Origin: Peribacillus sp. ACCC06369
GTDB taxonomy: Bacteria; Bacillota; Bacilli; Bacillales; DSM-1321
Length of the DNA: 64,000 nt
Direction: 5' to 3'
Assembly: GCF_030348945.1 (NCBI RefSeq)
Contig: NZ_JAUCEN010000002.1
Location: 682,001 to 746,000, forward strand
This document shows, piece by piece, positions 36,340 through 45,142 of this stretch (the first letter of the stretch is position 1; each line of letters opens with the position of its first letter). Made by a program: the position numbers and the translations under genes. A model generated the notes under the pieces. It was not told the origin of the DNA and did no database searches. It saw nothing but the letters and a program-made list of their open reading frames with translations.

Positions 36340-37124
36340 ATAATTTTACCGTTTTAGCGAAAAAGGAATTTGTTCAGATGGTACGTGAATTTAAAGTAAT
36401 TTGGCTTCCACTTGCATTTATTTTTTTAGGGATAACTCAACCGGTTGTAAGCTATTATTTACCTTCAATATTAGAAGCTCTGGGTGGGGGCCAAGGTATC
36501 ACCATTGATCCAAGCATGGCTGCCCAAACAGGCGGCGAAGTTCTTGCTAGTACATTAGGGTCTCAATTTGATCAGCTCGGAGTCATGATCATCATCGTTT
36601 CCATGATGGGGGTCGTACAATCTGATAAAGCAAATGGGATGCTGGCTTTCATTCTTACAAGGCCCGTGACGGTTGTATCTTATATAAGTGGGAAAATCAT
36701 TTCCAATTATCTGTTTGTTGCCTGCAGTGTAGCATTAGGATACTTGGTTTCATATCTGTATGCAGTTTTTTTGTTTACGAGTGTTGATTTTGTGAATTTA
36801 ATAGTGGCTTTGTTGTTCTATCTGCTGTGGATTTTATTTATCGTTTCATTCACGACGATGATCAGTACCATTTTTAATAGTCAGGGCATCATTGCATTAA
36901 TTTCGATAGTATTTCTTCTCGGCTGCAGAATGATAGTTGGTTTAAGCCCGGTTATAGATAATGTGAATCCAGCAAGCATGAGTAAATATGCGATGGAAGT
37001 ATTGATTTTAGGTACCGTCAATACACAGGCGATTTGGGGTGCATTAGCGGCACTTGAATTGACGGCACTAACGATATTGGTAACGAACATATGGATTTCA
37101 AAAAAGAAATTCCATAACGAATAA
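36336..37124 (+). CDS. ABC-2 type permease (YxlG-like)
   Basis: A 262-residue membrane protein with six helices in ABC2_membrane_5 style (KKEFVQMVREFKVIWLPLAF start, then a large extracellular loop rich in Gly/Gln, then SDKANGMLAFILTRPVTVVSYISGK). Partner of the ATPase at 35434. It is the last gene of the operon, with a terminator 100 bp on. Confidence 0.85.
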   Translation: MNNFTVLAKKEFVQMVREFKVIWLPLAFIFLGITQPVVSYYLPSILEALGGGQGITIDPSMAAQTGGEVLASTLGSQFDQLGVMIIIVSMMGVVQSDKANGMLAFILTRPVTVVSYISGKIISNYLFVACSVALGYLVSYLYAVFLFTSVDFVNLIVALLFYLLWILFIVSFTTMISTIFNSQGIIALISIVFLLGCRMIVGLSPVIDNVNPASMSKYAMEVLILGTVNTQAIWGALAALELTALTILVTNIWISKKKFHNE

Positions 37125-37141
37125 GTTAGGGTATGAAAGAA

Positions 37142-37217
37142 AAATATATCGACGAAATCTACAGTTATATCTCCGAAAATAAAAATATATCGACGAAATC
37201 TACAGTTATATCGACGA
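37142..37217. repeat. Tandem 'ATATCGACGAAATCTAC' repeat, four ~20-bp units
   Basis: A 30-bp segment (aaATATATCGACGAAATCTA...) occurs at 37142 and again at 37183, a 41-bp period; the halves are themselves variants of one another (ATATCGACGAAATCTAC / ATATCTCCGAAAATAAA), giving about four units of 20-21 bp. The unit length matches the CACGAGTA family but the sequence differs. Confidence 0.7.
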
Positions 37218-37225
37218 TTGAAATG

Positions 37226-37257
37226 AAAAAGGACTGATTTTTAATTCAGTCCTTTTT
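37226..37257. terminator. Bidirectional intrinsic terminator
   Basis: AAAAAGGACTGA (37226-37237) pairs exactly with TCAGTCCTTTTT (37246-37257). A and T tracts on both sides serve the ABC operon and the convergent transporter gene. Confidence 0.9.
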
Positions 37258-37318
37258 AAATATGGGAATGTGGAAATTTCAATCCGTTCCGTGAGTCCAT
37301 ACATATCGGACAGAATCA

Positions 37319-38710
37319 TTAAATGAGAAACATCGCGACTATCGTAGTGACTGTTAAACCAATGGTTACCGGCAGCAAATTCCTTCGAGCAAGTTCAAAG
37401 GGACTGACGTTACAGATTGCAGCGGCTGGTATCAGTGCCCATGGAATCAGGGTACCTCCGCCGACCCAAATCGCGGTTATTTGCCCAAGTGCGGTCAATG
37501 TGGCGGTTCCGCTTCCGATTGCCGTTCCAAATAGTTTGGCGACCGATCCGGCTAAAGAAATGCCTGAGAATCCCGATCCATCCAATCCAGTGATGGCACC
37601 AATTCCCGTTAATGTGACAGCGGCTATTTCTTTCGTTAAAGGAACGGAGGCCGCTAATGCGGCACCGAGGTCATTGACGATGCCGAGGGATGTTTTTGGT
37701 AAATAGTCCCCGATGATCTGATTGAATCCAGAATCACCTAAATAGAAGAATGCAGCGATTGGTATGACTGGTCCGAATACTTTGAAGCCAAATTGAAAAC
37801 CCTGAATTAAATAGGCCGTTGATTTTTCAAGTCCTTGTTGTTTATGTGCGGCAAGGGATAAAATCAGCAAAATGAAAACGGCTGTACCGCCAACCAACGC
37901 CGTTGCATCTCCGCCTTGGAGCTTCAAAATCGACAATGCCACAACATCCAACAGAAAGGCGATCGGAATGAAAACGGCAAAAAACTTCTTTTGTCCCAGT
38001 GTGAGCAGATCTTCACTGATTGTTTGATCTTGGACGATTCCCTCATTATCCGCCGCCTTGATTCTTCCAAGTTTCATATCCCGCTTTAAAAGGAGAAAGG
38101 CGGAAAGGGTGGTAACGACCCCCATTGTAATGACAAGGGGAATACTCGCGGCGATGACATCACCGACTGGTATTGAAGCGGCATCCGCAGTTAGTTTAGG
38201 TGCAGCTTGAATGATGAAGTCCCCTGATAATGCTATTCCGTGACCAAAAAGGTTCATCGCCATCGCTACGCCTAACGCAGGTAAACCAGCCCGTAATGCA
38301 ACAGGGAGCAAAACAGCCCCGAGTAAGGCAACGGCCGGTGATGGCCAGAAAAACCAGGATATGATCATCATGACGATCCCGATTACCCAAAAGGCAAGTG
38401 TAGGATTTTTAATGAATTTAGCAAACGGTGCAATCATGACATCATTAATGCCGGACTTCGTTAAAACCGTGCTCATGGCAACTATGATGGAAATGATTAA
38501 TATCGTGGACATTAATTCCGTGATTGCGAAAATGAAGCTGTTGAATATCCCGCTTATGGAGGATGCTAAACTGCCTGTAGCCACTAAAGCCAAAAGGAAA
38601 ATACCAATTATGCAGATGAGGGTAGTATCACGACGTTTTACCATAAACCCGATTATCAATGCAATGAATACAACATAAATCCAATGGAGTGCCGTTAATT
38701 CCATCTCCAT
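37319..38710 (-). CDS. Multi-pass ion-transporter-superfamily permease (GntP/citrate-type)
   Basis: A 463-residue integral membrane protein with about 12 helices. Features include FWPSPAVALLGAVLLPVALR in the middle, a re-entrant-like LFGHGIALSGDFIIQAA, and a Gly/Thr-rich C-terminal half (GSGTATLTALGQITAIWVGG). These resemble carboxylate or gluconate permeases of the IT superfamily, but I cannot name the family. GAGGGGGA supports the ATG at 38710; ATG 38704 is also in frame. A decayed fragment of a related gene lies at 40105-40167. Confidence 0.7.
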   Translation of the reverse strand: MEMELTALHWIYVVFIALIIGFMVKRRDTTLICIIGIFLLALVATGSLASSISGIFNSFIFAITELMSTILIISIIVAMSTVLTKSGINDVMIAPFAKFIKNPTLAFWVIGIVMMIISWFFWPSPAVALLGAVLLPVALRAGLPALGVAMAMNLFGHGIALSGDFIIQAAPKLTADAASIPVGDVIAASIPLVITMGVVTTLSAFLLLKRDMKLGRIKAADNEGIVQDQTISEDLLTLGQKKFFAVFIPIAFLLDVVALSILKLQGGDATALVGGTAVFILLILSLAAHKQQGLEKSTAYLIQGFQFGFKVFGPVIPIAAFFYLGDSGFNQIIGDYLPKTSLGIVNDLGAALAASVPLTKEIAAVTLTGIGAITGLDGSGFSGISLAGSVAKLFGTAIGSGTATLTALGQITAIWVGGGTLIPWALIPAAAICNVSPFELARRNLLPVTIGLTVTTIVAMFLI

Positions 38711-38766
38711 GATCCGTCCCCCTCATATATATGCCTAGTTACAGATTATGAAGGAGGTACGGGGTG

Positions 38767-38799
38767 GTGAGTTGTTTCATGAATTTAAAGGCTTATCTT
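38767..38799. repeat. Duplicated 33-bp block, copy 1
   Basis: The block starting GTGAGTTGTTTCATGAATTT is repeated exactly at 40171-40203. Copy 1 lies just upstream of the transporter gene at 37319-38710, and copy 2 lies beside a fragment of a related transporter gene. Confidence 0.85.
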
Positions 38800-38837
38800 T
38801 TTTTTAGATGTCACGAAATCATTAGCGGAATCTACTA

Positions 38838-38877
38838 AAATAAAAGAGGACGGAATAAAACCGTTCCTCTTTTATTT
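38838..38877. terminator. Long terminator hairpin
   Basis: AAATAAAAGAGGACGG pairs with CCGTTCCTCTTTTATTT around a short loop, with A/T tracts on both sides. The gene it once served on the minus side may be the degenerate ORF at 38882-39079. Confidence 0.7.
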
Positions 38878-39120
38878 GTCATCAGATAAGTTGATTATTG
38901 ACTAGAAAAAGCTTGAAAAGGAGCAAAGCGTACTCAACAGTCATATCTTCTTCTTTTATATGATATTCTCCCACTATAAGACCGAACTCTCCGGATTTCT
39001 GGTAATTCTCCTCGTCTATTTGTAAGTTGTAAAAAATTTCCAAGAAACATCCACCACCACCCGAACCCTCTAATATGTAGGATTAAGATGCTAGTTGAAA
39101 GGGGCTTTTAGTTTTCTAAT

Positions 39121-39300
39121 CTACATTTTTGTATTGTTGTTTTTCGATACAAAACAAAATACGGCTATTAATAATAGGATGACTGGAAAAGTAAAAAAGC
39201 TTCCATTATATTTTATTGAATGATCGACTTTTAAACCATACAAATAAATGAATAGTATAAAAGAAACAGACAATGCTATAGTGCCAGTTAAAAATTTCAT
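39121..39300 (-). CDS. Small two-helix membrane protein (59 residues)
   Basis: The start ATG at 39300 follows AAAGGAG at 7 nt spacing. The product begins MKFLTGTIALSVSFILFIYL, then a 15-residue polar loop with DHSIKYNG, then FFTFPVILLLIAVFCFVS and a short KNNNTKM tail. It is divergent from the broken secreted-protein gene at 39390, the kind of spot where an immunity or accessory protein would sit. Family unknown. Confidence 0.6.
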   Translation of the reverse strand: MKFLTGTIALSVSFILFIYLYGLKVDHSIKYNGSFFTFPVILLLIAVFCFVSKNNNTKM

Positions 39301-39389
39301 AAAAATACTCCTTTTGTACCAATTTGTATTTAAAAAAATGTATACTTGAATTATACAGAATATTATGGAAAAAGGGGAGGTTGTTAAAA

Positions 39390-40034
39390 ATGATAATTAA
39401 TAACCGAAAGTTTTACTTCCAACTTCTTAGTATTTTGAGTCTGTTTATTTTATTGATTAGTTCTGCGAATTTATCCAAGGTTACAGCAGACTCTGAAGAG
39501 ATTCTAATGTTGAATTAGAAGGAGCGAATGTAGAATTAACAGTGGACACACCGTACAACTTAACAAAAGATGATGGGACATTAATTTTTTTTGATACAGA
39601 AGAAGATTACAGTGAATATTTAAATTTTAAGAATCAAAATATCGTTTCTAGGTGCGCAACATGTAATAAAACTACAACAACAACAATTACTACTAATACA
39701 GTAAAAGAGAAAAATGGGTAAACTACCACCCTCTAACAAATGCTTGGGTTAAAGCAAGTAGTTATACCATTTCCCGTGGAAAATCCTATACTATTTCTGG
39801 TTCTTATAGTTATGGTGGGTTTAATGTGGGCGTTAGCATATCACATAACACTTCAGTTTCTGCAACAATCTCAGCTAATTCAAAAAAATATAGTAGATTA
39901 GGTGTATGGTCAGATATTACTTTCAAGAGATTTAAACACGTAGTAAAAAATCCTACTGGAAAGATTATAAATACTTATTATTCTAATACGCATATGGTGT
40001 AGGTGCTCCTTATATAAAAGTTAAATATAAATAA
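39390..40034 (+). pseudogene. Frameshifted gene for a secreted beta-rich protein
   Basis: AAAGGGGAGG precedes an ATG whose product has a clear signal peptide (residues 1-32, LSILSLFILLISSANL). The frame breaks near 39500; the next frame continues VELEGANVELTVDTPYNL with a Thr run after a CATC motif, breaks again near 39715, and resumes as WVNYHPLTNAWVKASSYTIS, then SGSYSYGGFNVGVSISHN. A third break near 39990 leads to YGVGAPYIKVKYK and TAA at 40032. Joined, this is a secreted protein of about 210 residues with a Ser/Gly/Tyr-rich C-terminal domain. I do not recognise it. Three breaks mean decay, unless the assembly has indel errors here. Confidence 0.65.
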
Positions 40035-40104
40035 GATATAATCAATTAAGTTTAATCTACTTTAAATTCTAGAGATGCCCTTTAATTGAAAAGATTCTTT
40101 TGCA

Positions 40105-40203
40105 TGCAATCCCCACGCCCAAGCCAGTTAAACCGGCCCGTAAAACAACGGGAAGAGAGAACAGGCCAAAGTGAGTTGTTTCATGAATTTAAAGGCTTAT
40201 CTT
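40105..40203 (-). pseudogene. Decayed transporter fragment joined to a copy of the 33-bp block
   Basis: 40105-40167 matches 38255-38320 inside the transporter gene at roughly three bases in four. On the minus strand it still reads much like LPVALRAGLPALG of that protein. Directly next to it, 40171-40203 repeats the 33-bp block found just upstream of the transporter. The two parts are about 450 bp apart in the intact locus, so this is an internally deleted, diverged duplicate of that locus. Confidence 0.65.
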
Positions 40204-40271
40204 CTTTATTTTCAACATTACTTCAAGTATTCTTAATTTGAATAGTAACTACTGTAAATGAGGGATAAGCC

Positions 40272-41336
40272 GTGAAGCAAATATATAGTGATGTCATACA
40301 ATTTCGGGGTACACATTATGAGTTTGGATACATGCAAGGGGAGGAATTAAAAGATTCACTAACGGTAAAAAATCGTGAAGATCAGTGGAAGATCAGGCAG
40401 CCTCGGTTTACGGTTGAAGAGGAAGAGGTCAAGAAGGCGATTACACAATTCGCCCCTGGAGTTTGGGAGGAATTACTGGGGTTGCAAGATGCGCTTAAAT
40501 GGCCAATTGAACGCGTGTTGCAGGAGTTCGGGGGATACCGTTTGGATTATGTTCGGTCGGGGTGCTCCATCATGACAGGCGATGATTATCTGATTCGCAA
40601 TTATGATTACCATCCAAAGACATATGAAGGGCGCTATGTCTTATTCCAGCCAAGCGATCGAGGGTATTCAAGCATCGGCCCGAGTCAGCGAGGGACTGGC
40701 CGGATGGATGGAATGAACGAAAAAGGTTTGGTGATAGGCTATAACTTCATGAATCGCAAGAACCCTGGTGATGGGTTCATTTGTTGCATGATTGGCAGGC
40801 TGATTGTTGAATCTTGTGCGAACGTTCAGGAAGCGGTCGCGATGTTGAAGGAAATCCCGCATCGTCATTCTTTCACTTACGTCGTCTATGATAAAAGCGG
40901 AAGTACCTATATTGTGGAAACCTCTCCGAGAAATGTAGAGGTGCGCACGTCAAATGCCTGTACCAATCATTTTGAAATCATGAAACATGAAAATCGTAAC
41001 CATCTTATCGATTCGAAACGCCGATTGGAAATTATACAAGATCATGAAGGGAACCTTTCATCTGCCTACGATGCTTATAGGTTGTTTAATGATACCAATC
41101 AAGGCGTCTTCTCGGATTTATATAGCAGCTGGGCGGGAACGATTCATACATCCGCTTATTTACCTAAGGAGATGAAAGCTTGGATCGCTTTGGGTGGGAA
41201 CCAGGAGCCGACTTCAATAGATTTTGCGAAATGGCTCGAAGGGGAAGATGTTGAGTTAGAACGAATCAAAGGTGTAATTGATACGGATATTCCCTTCGTG
41301 CACATGGATGAGGGAGCGAATTGGTTTCGGAATTGA
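40272..41336 (+). CDS. C45-family autoproteolytic acyltransferase/amide hydrolase
   Basis: A 354-residue Ntn-hydrolase-fold protein of peptidase family C45 (penicillin acyltransferase and related linear-amide hydrolases). The N-terminus FRGTHYEFGYMQGEEL and the nucleophile in RSGCSIM (Cys98), which becomes the new N-terminus after self-cleavage, are the family marks; NYDYHP and MDGMNEKGLVIGYNFMN follow. It starts at GTG 40272 with AGGGAT upstream. The substrate (N-acyl amino acid, beta-lactam or lipopeptide) is not deducible. It is a single gene with its own terminator. Confidence 0.85.
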   Translation: MKQIYSDVIQFRGTHYEFGYMQGEELKDSLTVKNREDQWKIRQPRFTVEEEEVKKAITQFAPGVWEELLGLQDALKWPIERVLQEFGGYRLDYVRSGCSIMTGDDYLIRNYDYHPKTYEGRYVLFQPSDRGYSSIGPSQRGTGRMDGMNEKGLVIGYNFMNRKNPGDGFICCMIGRLIVESCANVQEAVAMLKEIPHRHSFTYVVYDKSGSTYIVETSPRNVEVRTSNACTNHFEIMKHENRNHLIDSKRRLEIIQDHEGNLSSAYDAYRLFNDTNQGVFSDLYSSWAGTIHTSAYLPKEMKAWIALGGNQEPTSIDFAKWLEGEDVELERIKGVIDTDIPFVHMDEGANWFRN

Positions 41337-41375
41337 ACGTCTTTAAGTAAAGTTGAACCCCTTACGTTGTTAACA

Positions 41376-41400
41376 GGCCCAATCCTTGGATTGGGCTTTT
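41376..41400 (+). terminator. Intrinsic terminator
   Basis: GGCCCAATCC and GGATTGGGC pair tightly and run into TTTT, 40 bp after the C45 gene. Confidence 0.8.
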
Positions 41401-41553
41401 GCAAGTTTAATTTTAGGAAACGGTTCCTGGTACTATTTATTAGTGGATCTTCCAGTAATATAATATGATAGAGTAACATATTTTGGATTGGGGACAAGAA
41501 GCTGGAAGTCTGTTTGTGTGTCGTTCTTGTACAATGAATAAGGGGATGAGCGA

Positions 41554-41844
41554 ATGTTTTCGACAGCTATTGGTTGGTTTCGGTTTATTACAATAATTGA
41601 GGGAATTTCATATGTTCTATTGCTTGCCATTGGTATGCCCATTAAGTACATATTGGATATTGGGGAAGCAACACTCATTTTGGGCAGCATCCATGGTTTC
41701 TTATTTGTCGTGTTTGGGCTTTTACTGCTCTATGTGAGCATTATATCAAAATGGTCCTTTTTAAAAATGGCGTTGATCTTCATCGTTTCATTCATCCCGT
41801 TTGGGAATTTTGTAATCGATCGCAGGCTATTGAAGCAAAGTTAA
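41554..41844 (+). CDS. DUF3817 membrane protein (YdzA-like)
   Basis: A 96-residue protein with three helices; FRFITIIEGISYVLLL at the N-terminus, MPIKY, and GSIHGFLFVVFGLLLLY are the DUF3817 pattern, and it ends with the usual FGNFVIDRRL. The function of the family is unknown. GGGGATGAG precedes the ATG. A terminator follows. Confidence 0.85.
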   Translation: MFSTAIGWFRFITIIEGISYVLLLAIGMPIKYILDIGEATLILGSIHGFLFVVFGLLLLYVSIISKWSFLKMALIFIVSFIPFGNFVIDRRLLKQS

Positions 41845-41913
41845 ATGATAAGGGGCATACTCTAATATCGTAATTATTAAGTCCTTTGATGGTGTTTGAA
41901 AAATTCATAATGA

Positions 41914-41947
41914 AAAAACGTCTTCTTTTCAAAAGAAGGCGTTTTTT
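41914..41947 (+). terminator. Intrinsic terminator
   Basis: AAAACGTCTTCTTTT pairs with AAAAGAAGGCGTTTT and is followed by Ts, 70 bp after the DUF3817 gene. Confidence 0.85.
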
Positions 41948-41962
41948 TATGGATTTAAGCTT

Positions 41963-41993
41963 GCTGTAAGGTTGGCATAACCATGCTGTAAGG
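41963..41993 (+). promoter_or_regulatory. Direct repeats, likely response-regulator binding site
   Basis: GCTGTAAGG occurs at 41963-41971 and 41985-41993, a 22-bp period (two helix turns), each followed by a GGCAT-like tail. OmpR-type regulators bind such direct repeats. It sits 50-80 bp before the peptide-resistance ABC genes. TACTGTAAGGAT recurs at 47383-47394, upstream of the response-regulator gene. Confidence 0.55.
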
Positions 41994-42040
41994 ATGGGCA
42001 TGTAAAGTATAAGTATCAACAAAATTAAGAGGTGAAACAA

Positions 42041-42808
42041 ATGGAACCATTATTAAAAGTGGATAATATAAAAAAAACTTATGGGAAATCAAGTGCTGCC
42101 TACACAGCGTTGGAAAATATATCTTTTGATATTCATGCAGGAGAGTTTGTAGGGATCATGGGACCTTCTGGGGCAGGGAAATCGACGTTGCTTAATATGT
42201 TAGCAACTATTGACTCGCCAACTGAAGGGGAAATTTATATGAATGATACGAGCATTCACGATATGAAGGGAGCTGACTTAACAGATTTCAGACGTGATAA
42301 TCTCGGTTTCATCTTCCAGGACTACAATTTGCTCGACTCTTTGACTGTGAAGGAAAATATATTATTACCACTGGCGATTGCGAAAATTCCAGCGAAAGAA
42401 ATTACTATCTTAGTGAATCGCATTGCAAAAGTATTTGGGATTGAGGATTTATTAGCTAAATATCCATACCAAATTTCCGGTGGCCAGAAGCAAAGAACAG
42501 CTGCAGCCAGAGCACTGGTGACAGAGCCGGCACTGATCCTGGCAGATGAGCCAACAGGTGCACTTGACTCAAAATCTGCGACAGGTCTGCTCGAAAGTTT
42601 AAGTGAACTGAATGAAAATAATAATTCCACCATTATGATGGTGACGCATGATGCTTATGCCGCAAGCTTCTGCAGGCGCATTATTTTCATCAAGGATGGT
42701 ACGCTTTCAACAGAAATTTACCGTCGTGGCAAAACACGTAAAGCTTTCTTCCAAGAGATTTTGGATGTTCTTGCAACAATTGGAGGTGAGGTAGATGACG
42801 TTATTTAG
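42041..42808 (+). CDS. Bce/Yxd-type ABC ATPase (antimicrobial peptide resistance)
   Basis: A 255-residue MacB/BceA-type ATPase: Walker A GPSGAGKST (about residues 44-52), signature ISGGQKQRT, Walker B ALILADEPTGALDSK, H-loop VTHD. AAGAGGTGA sits before the ATG at 42041; the in-frame GTG at 42032 is less likely. It overlaps the permease by 14 bp. With BceB-like permease and YxeA it matches the B. subtilis yxdLM-yxeA operon, which responds to cationic peptides. Confidence 0.9.
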   Translation: MEPLLKVDNIKKTYGKSSAAYTALENISFDIHAGEFVGIMGPSGAGKSTLLNMLATIDSPTEGEIYMNDTSIHDMKGADLTDFRRDNLGFIFQDYNLLDSLTVKENILLPLAIAKIPAKEITILVNRIAKVFGIEDLLAKYPYQISGGQKQRTAAARALVTEPALILADEPTGALDSKSATGLLESLSELNENNNSTIMMVTHDAYAASFCRRIIFIKDGTLSTEIYRRGKTRKAFFQEILDVLATIGGEVDDVI

Positions 42809-44714
42809 TCTAGCGAGAAAAAATATTGCACGAAACCTCTCCCAATATTTTTTATATATCGCATCGATGGTTTTTAGCATTATCATCTACTTCACATTTG
42901 TAACATTAAAATATAGCGACACAGTTGCAGAACAAACGGCTTCATCACAAAAATTAGGTTCATTAATGAGTGGTGCGGCAGTCATCCTGATTTTCTTCGT
43001 TGCCATTTTCATTGCCTATTCAAATTCATTCTTTATGAAAAAACGTAAAAAAGAAGTGGCATTATATGCATTGCTTGGCGTACGTAATCGTCAAATTGGT
43101 TTTATGCTCTTCTTTGAAAACCTATTGCTTGGTTTGGTTTCATTAGTTGTCGGGATTTTCCTTGGATTCCTTTGTTCAAAAGGATTCATGACGATTTTGA
43201 TTTATTTAATGGGCTATGATGTCATAGCACCATTTACTTTTTCGGGATCTGCAGCATTGAACACCTCAATTGTATTTCTTATTATTTTCTTGGTGACATC
43301 ATTCCAGGGTTATCGTTTAATTTATCAATTTAAACTAATTGATCTCTTCCATGCATCGAAAAAAGGGGAAGCAGCCCCGAAGCCATCAATGATTGTAGCC
43401 ATTCTGGGAATTTTCCTGATTGTCATGGGTTATTGGTTGGCGATGCAAGATCTTTTTACTTCTAAAGTGTGGGAAAAGGTCGGGTTTTTAATGACAGCAC
43501 TCATTATATTGACAACAGTTATTGTCGGTACGTTTCTCTTGTTTCATAGCGTGACAGGCTTTGTGCTAGCCGTGATTAAGAAAAATGAAAAATGGCTATG
43601 GAAAGGCCTTCATTTAATGACGATCTCGCAACTGCTGTATCGCATTCGGGGTAATGCACGTACATTGACCGTAATTGCGGTGTTAAGTGCTACAACGGTA
43701 ACGGCCGGCGGTGCGGTTTATGGTCTTTATTACAATGCAAATGACCAAGTTATGACCGTTGATCCGAATACCTTCATGTATCAGCTATCGGATGCAAAAA
43801 GCGATCAACAAGTGAGCGCTGTATTGTCAGATACAAAGTATGATGAAAATATTGAAGCGCTATCTGTCACATTTAATACGAAAGAATTAAACATGCCATC
43901 AGCATTCGATAGCTCTGATAAAAGGATTTACACGGTTATCGACGAAAAAACATATAACAAATTAGCGGAAGTTCAAGGCAAGGAAGCACTGCTTGTGAAT
44001 AATGACAATGCAGTCATTTTGGATATTGGATATGACAAAAGGTTCTCACCTATATATAAGGACAAGACCATCACGACAGAAAACAACACGGCAATCACAT
44101 TCCAAAGTATTAAGACACAAACAGTTTTAAATGCCGGAACAGCAGGCATTGCAGTGGTAGTATCGAATGATCAATTTAAATCATTGCAAAAAGAAGGGGA
44201 ATCCCTAAAATATCGTGTTATCGGTGTTGAACAAGCTTCGAAGGATTTATCAGAAAAAATTGCAAAACAATTACCTGAAGAAGCGCTATTTTCCAGTGCC
44301 CCTCAAGATTTCCAAACAAGTATCGAGGGTGTGGGCTCATTGCTCTTTATCGGAAGTTTTCTTGGTCTGGTTTTTTTAGCTGCAACAGGCAGTATCATTT
44401 ACTTTAAAGTTCTAACTGAAGCAGAGGAAGATAAATCGCAATACAATATGCTTCATAAAATGGGCGTTAACGCAAAAGAAATGCGGAAATCCATTGCATC
44501 ACAAGTATTCGTAATCTTTTTCGTACCACTGACAGTGGGGTTATTACACAGTGCAGTTGCTTTAAAAGCCTTCTCGGGCTTATTGATGATGGACCTGGCA
44601 AAACCTGTGTTGATCTGGATGATTGCTTATACGGTTATCTACGGTCTGTATTATTTCTTAACAGTAGCTTCCTATAATCGTATTATCACACAAAATAATA
44701 AAACAGAAGGATGA
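42795..44714 (+). CDS. Bce/Yxd-type FtsX permease with large extracellular domain
   Basis: A 639-residue permease with ten helices and an extracellular domain of about 200 residues (about 315-525) between helices 7 and 8, the BceB-type layout. KKRKKEVALYALLGVRNRQIGFM and DKSQYNMLHKMGVNAKEMRK are the cytoplasmic FtsX-like motifs. The extracellular domain is where such proteins detect lipid-II-binding peptides. The stop overlaps the YxeA frame. Confidence 0.9.
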   Translation: MTLFSLARKNIARNLSQYFLYIASMVFSIIIYFTFVTLKYSDTVAEQTASSQKLGSLMSGAAVILIFFVAIFIAYSNSFFMKKRKKEVALYALLGVRNRQIGFMLFFENLLLGLVSLVVGIFLGFLCSKGFMTILIYLMGYDVIAPFTFSGSAALNTSIVFLIIFLVTSFQGYRLIYQFKLIDLFHASKKGEAAPKPSMIVAILGIFLIVMGYWLAMQDLFTSKVWEKVGFLMTALIILTTVIVGTFLLFHSVTGFVLAVIKKNEKWLWKGLHLMTISQLLYRIRGNARTLTVIAVLSATTVTAGGAVYGLYYNANDQVMTVDPNTFMYQLSDAKSDQQVSAVLSDTKYDENIEALSVTFNTKELNMPSAFDSSDKRIYTVIDEKTYNKLAEVQGKEALLVNNDNAVILDIGYDKRFSPIYKDKTITTENNTAITFQSIKTQTVLNAGTAGIAVVVSNDQFKSLQKEGESLKYRVIGVEQASKDLSEKIAKQLPEEALFSSAPQDFQTSIEGVGSLLFIGSFLGLVFLAATGSIIYFKVLTEAEEDKSQYNMLHKMGVNAKEMRKSIASQVFVIFFVPLTVGLLHSAVALKAFSGLLMMDLAKPVLIWMIAYTVIYGLYYFLTVASYNRIITQNNKTEG

Positions 44715-44719
44715 TCGAG

Positions 44720-45073
44720 ATGAAGAAATTTCTTATGGTAGTTGGCATTTTGTTTATACTGGGAGCGGCAGGAGTCTTCGCGCTTACTAAAATAGACTTT
44801 AACCGTATGAATGCCGATAATTATTATTTGCAAATTATAGAGGATGGGGTAAAACATGAAACCAAACTTGATGATGGTTCAGTGATGACCTACTATTCTT
44901 ATAAACTGGACGCAAAGAATGCAGATGGTGAAACAATACCACTAGAATTCACGGCACAAAAAAATCTTCGGAAAGATGCTTACTTGAAGATGTACGTGAA
45001 AAATGGTGATGAAGTTTCGTCATATGATGAAGTGAAATTTGAGGAAATTCCAAAAAAGGCACAAACAAAATAA
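44720..45073 (+). CDS. yxeA: YxeA family protein (DUF1093)
   Basis: A 117-residue exported or anchored protein: hydrophobic N-terminus (KKFLMVVGILFILGAAGVFA), then YYLQI, DGSVMTYYSYKLDAKNADG and SSYDEVKFEEIPKKA, matching YxeA. AAGGATGA supports ATG 44720; ATG 44711 overlaps the permease stop. YxeA follows the YxdLM transporter in B. subtilis too. Function not established. Confidence 0.85.
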   Translation: MKKFLMVVGILFILGAAGVFALTKIDFNRMNADNYYLQIIEDGVKHETKLDDGSVMTYYSYKLDAKNADGETIPLEFTAQKNLRKDAYLKMYVKNGDEVSSYDEVKFEEIPKKAQTK

Positions 45074-45142
45074 ATAGGGAAGTAGGGCTGTCTCCAATAA
45101 GTAAGAGGAGTACAGCCCTTTTCCTGTTAAGTAAAATGTGCA

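Larger units (their letters stand above)
38711..39120. other. Intergenic region with a terminator, a duplicated block and a degenerate ORF
   Basis: Besides the 33-bp duplicated block and a terminator (listed separately), the minus strand from about 39079 to 38882 has an open frame of about 66 codons ending EYALLLFKLFLVNNQLI, with no credible start codon or ribosome binding site. It looks like the 3' end of a lost gene; I do not recognise it. GGAATCTACT near 38827 resembles the ATATCGACGAAATCTAC repeats. Confidence 0.35.
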
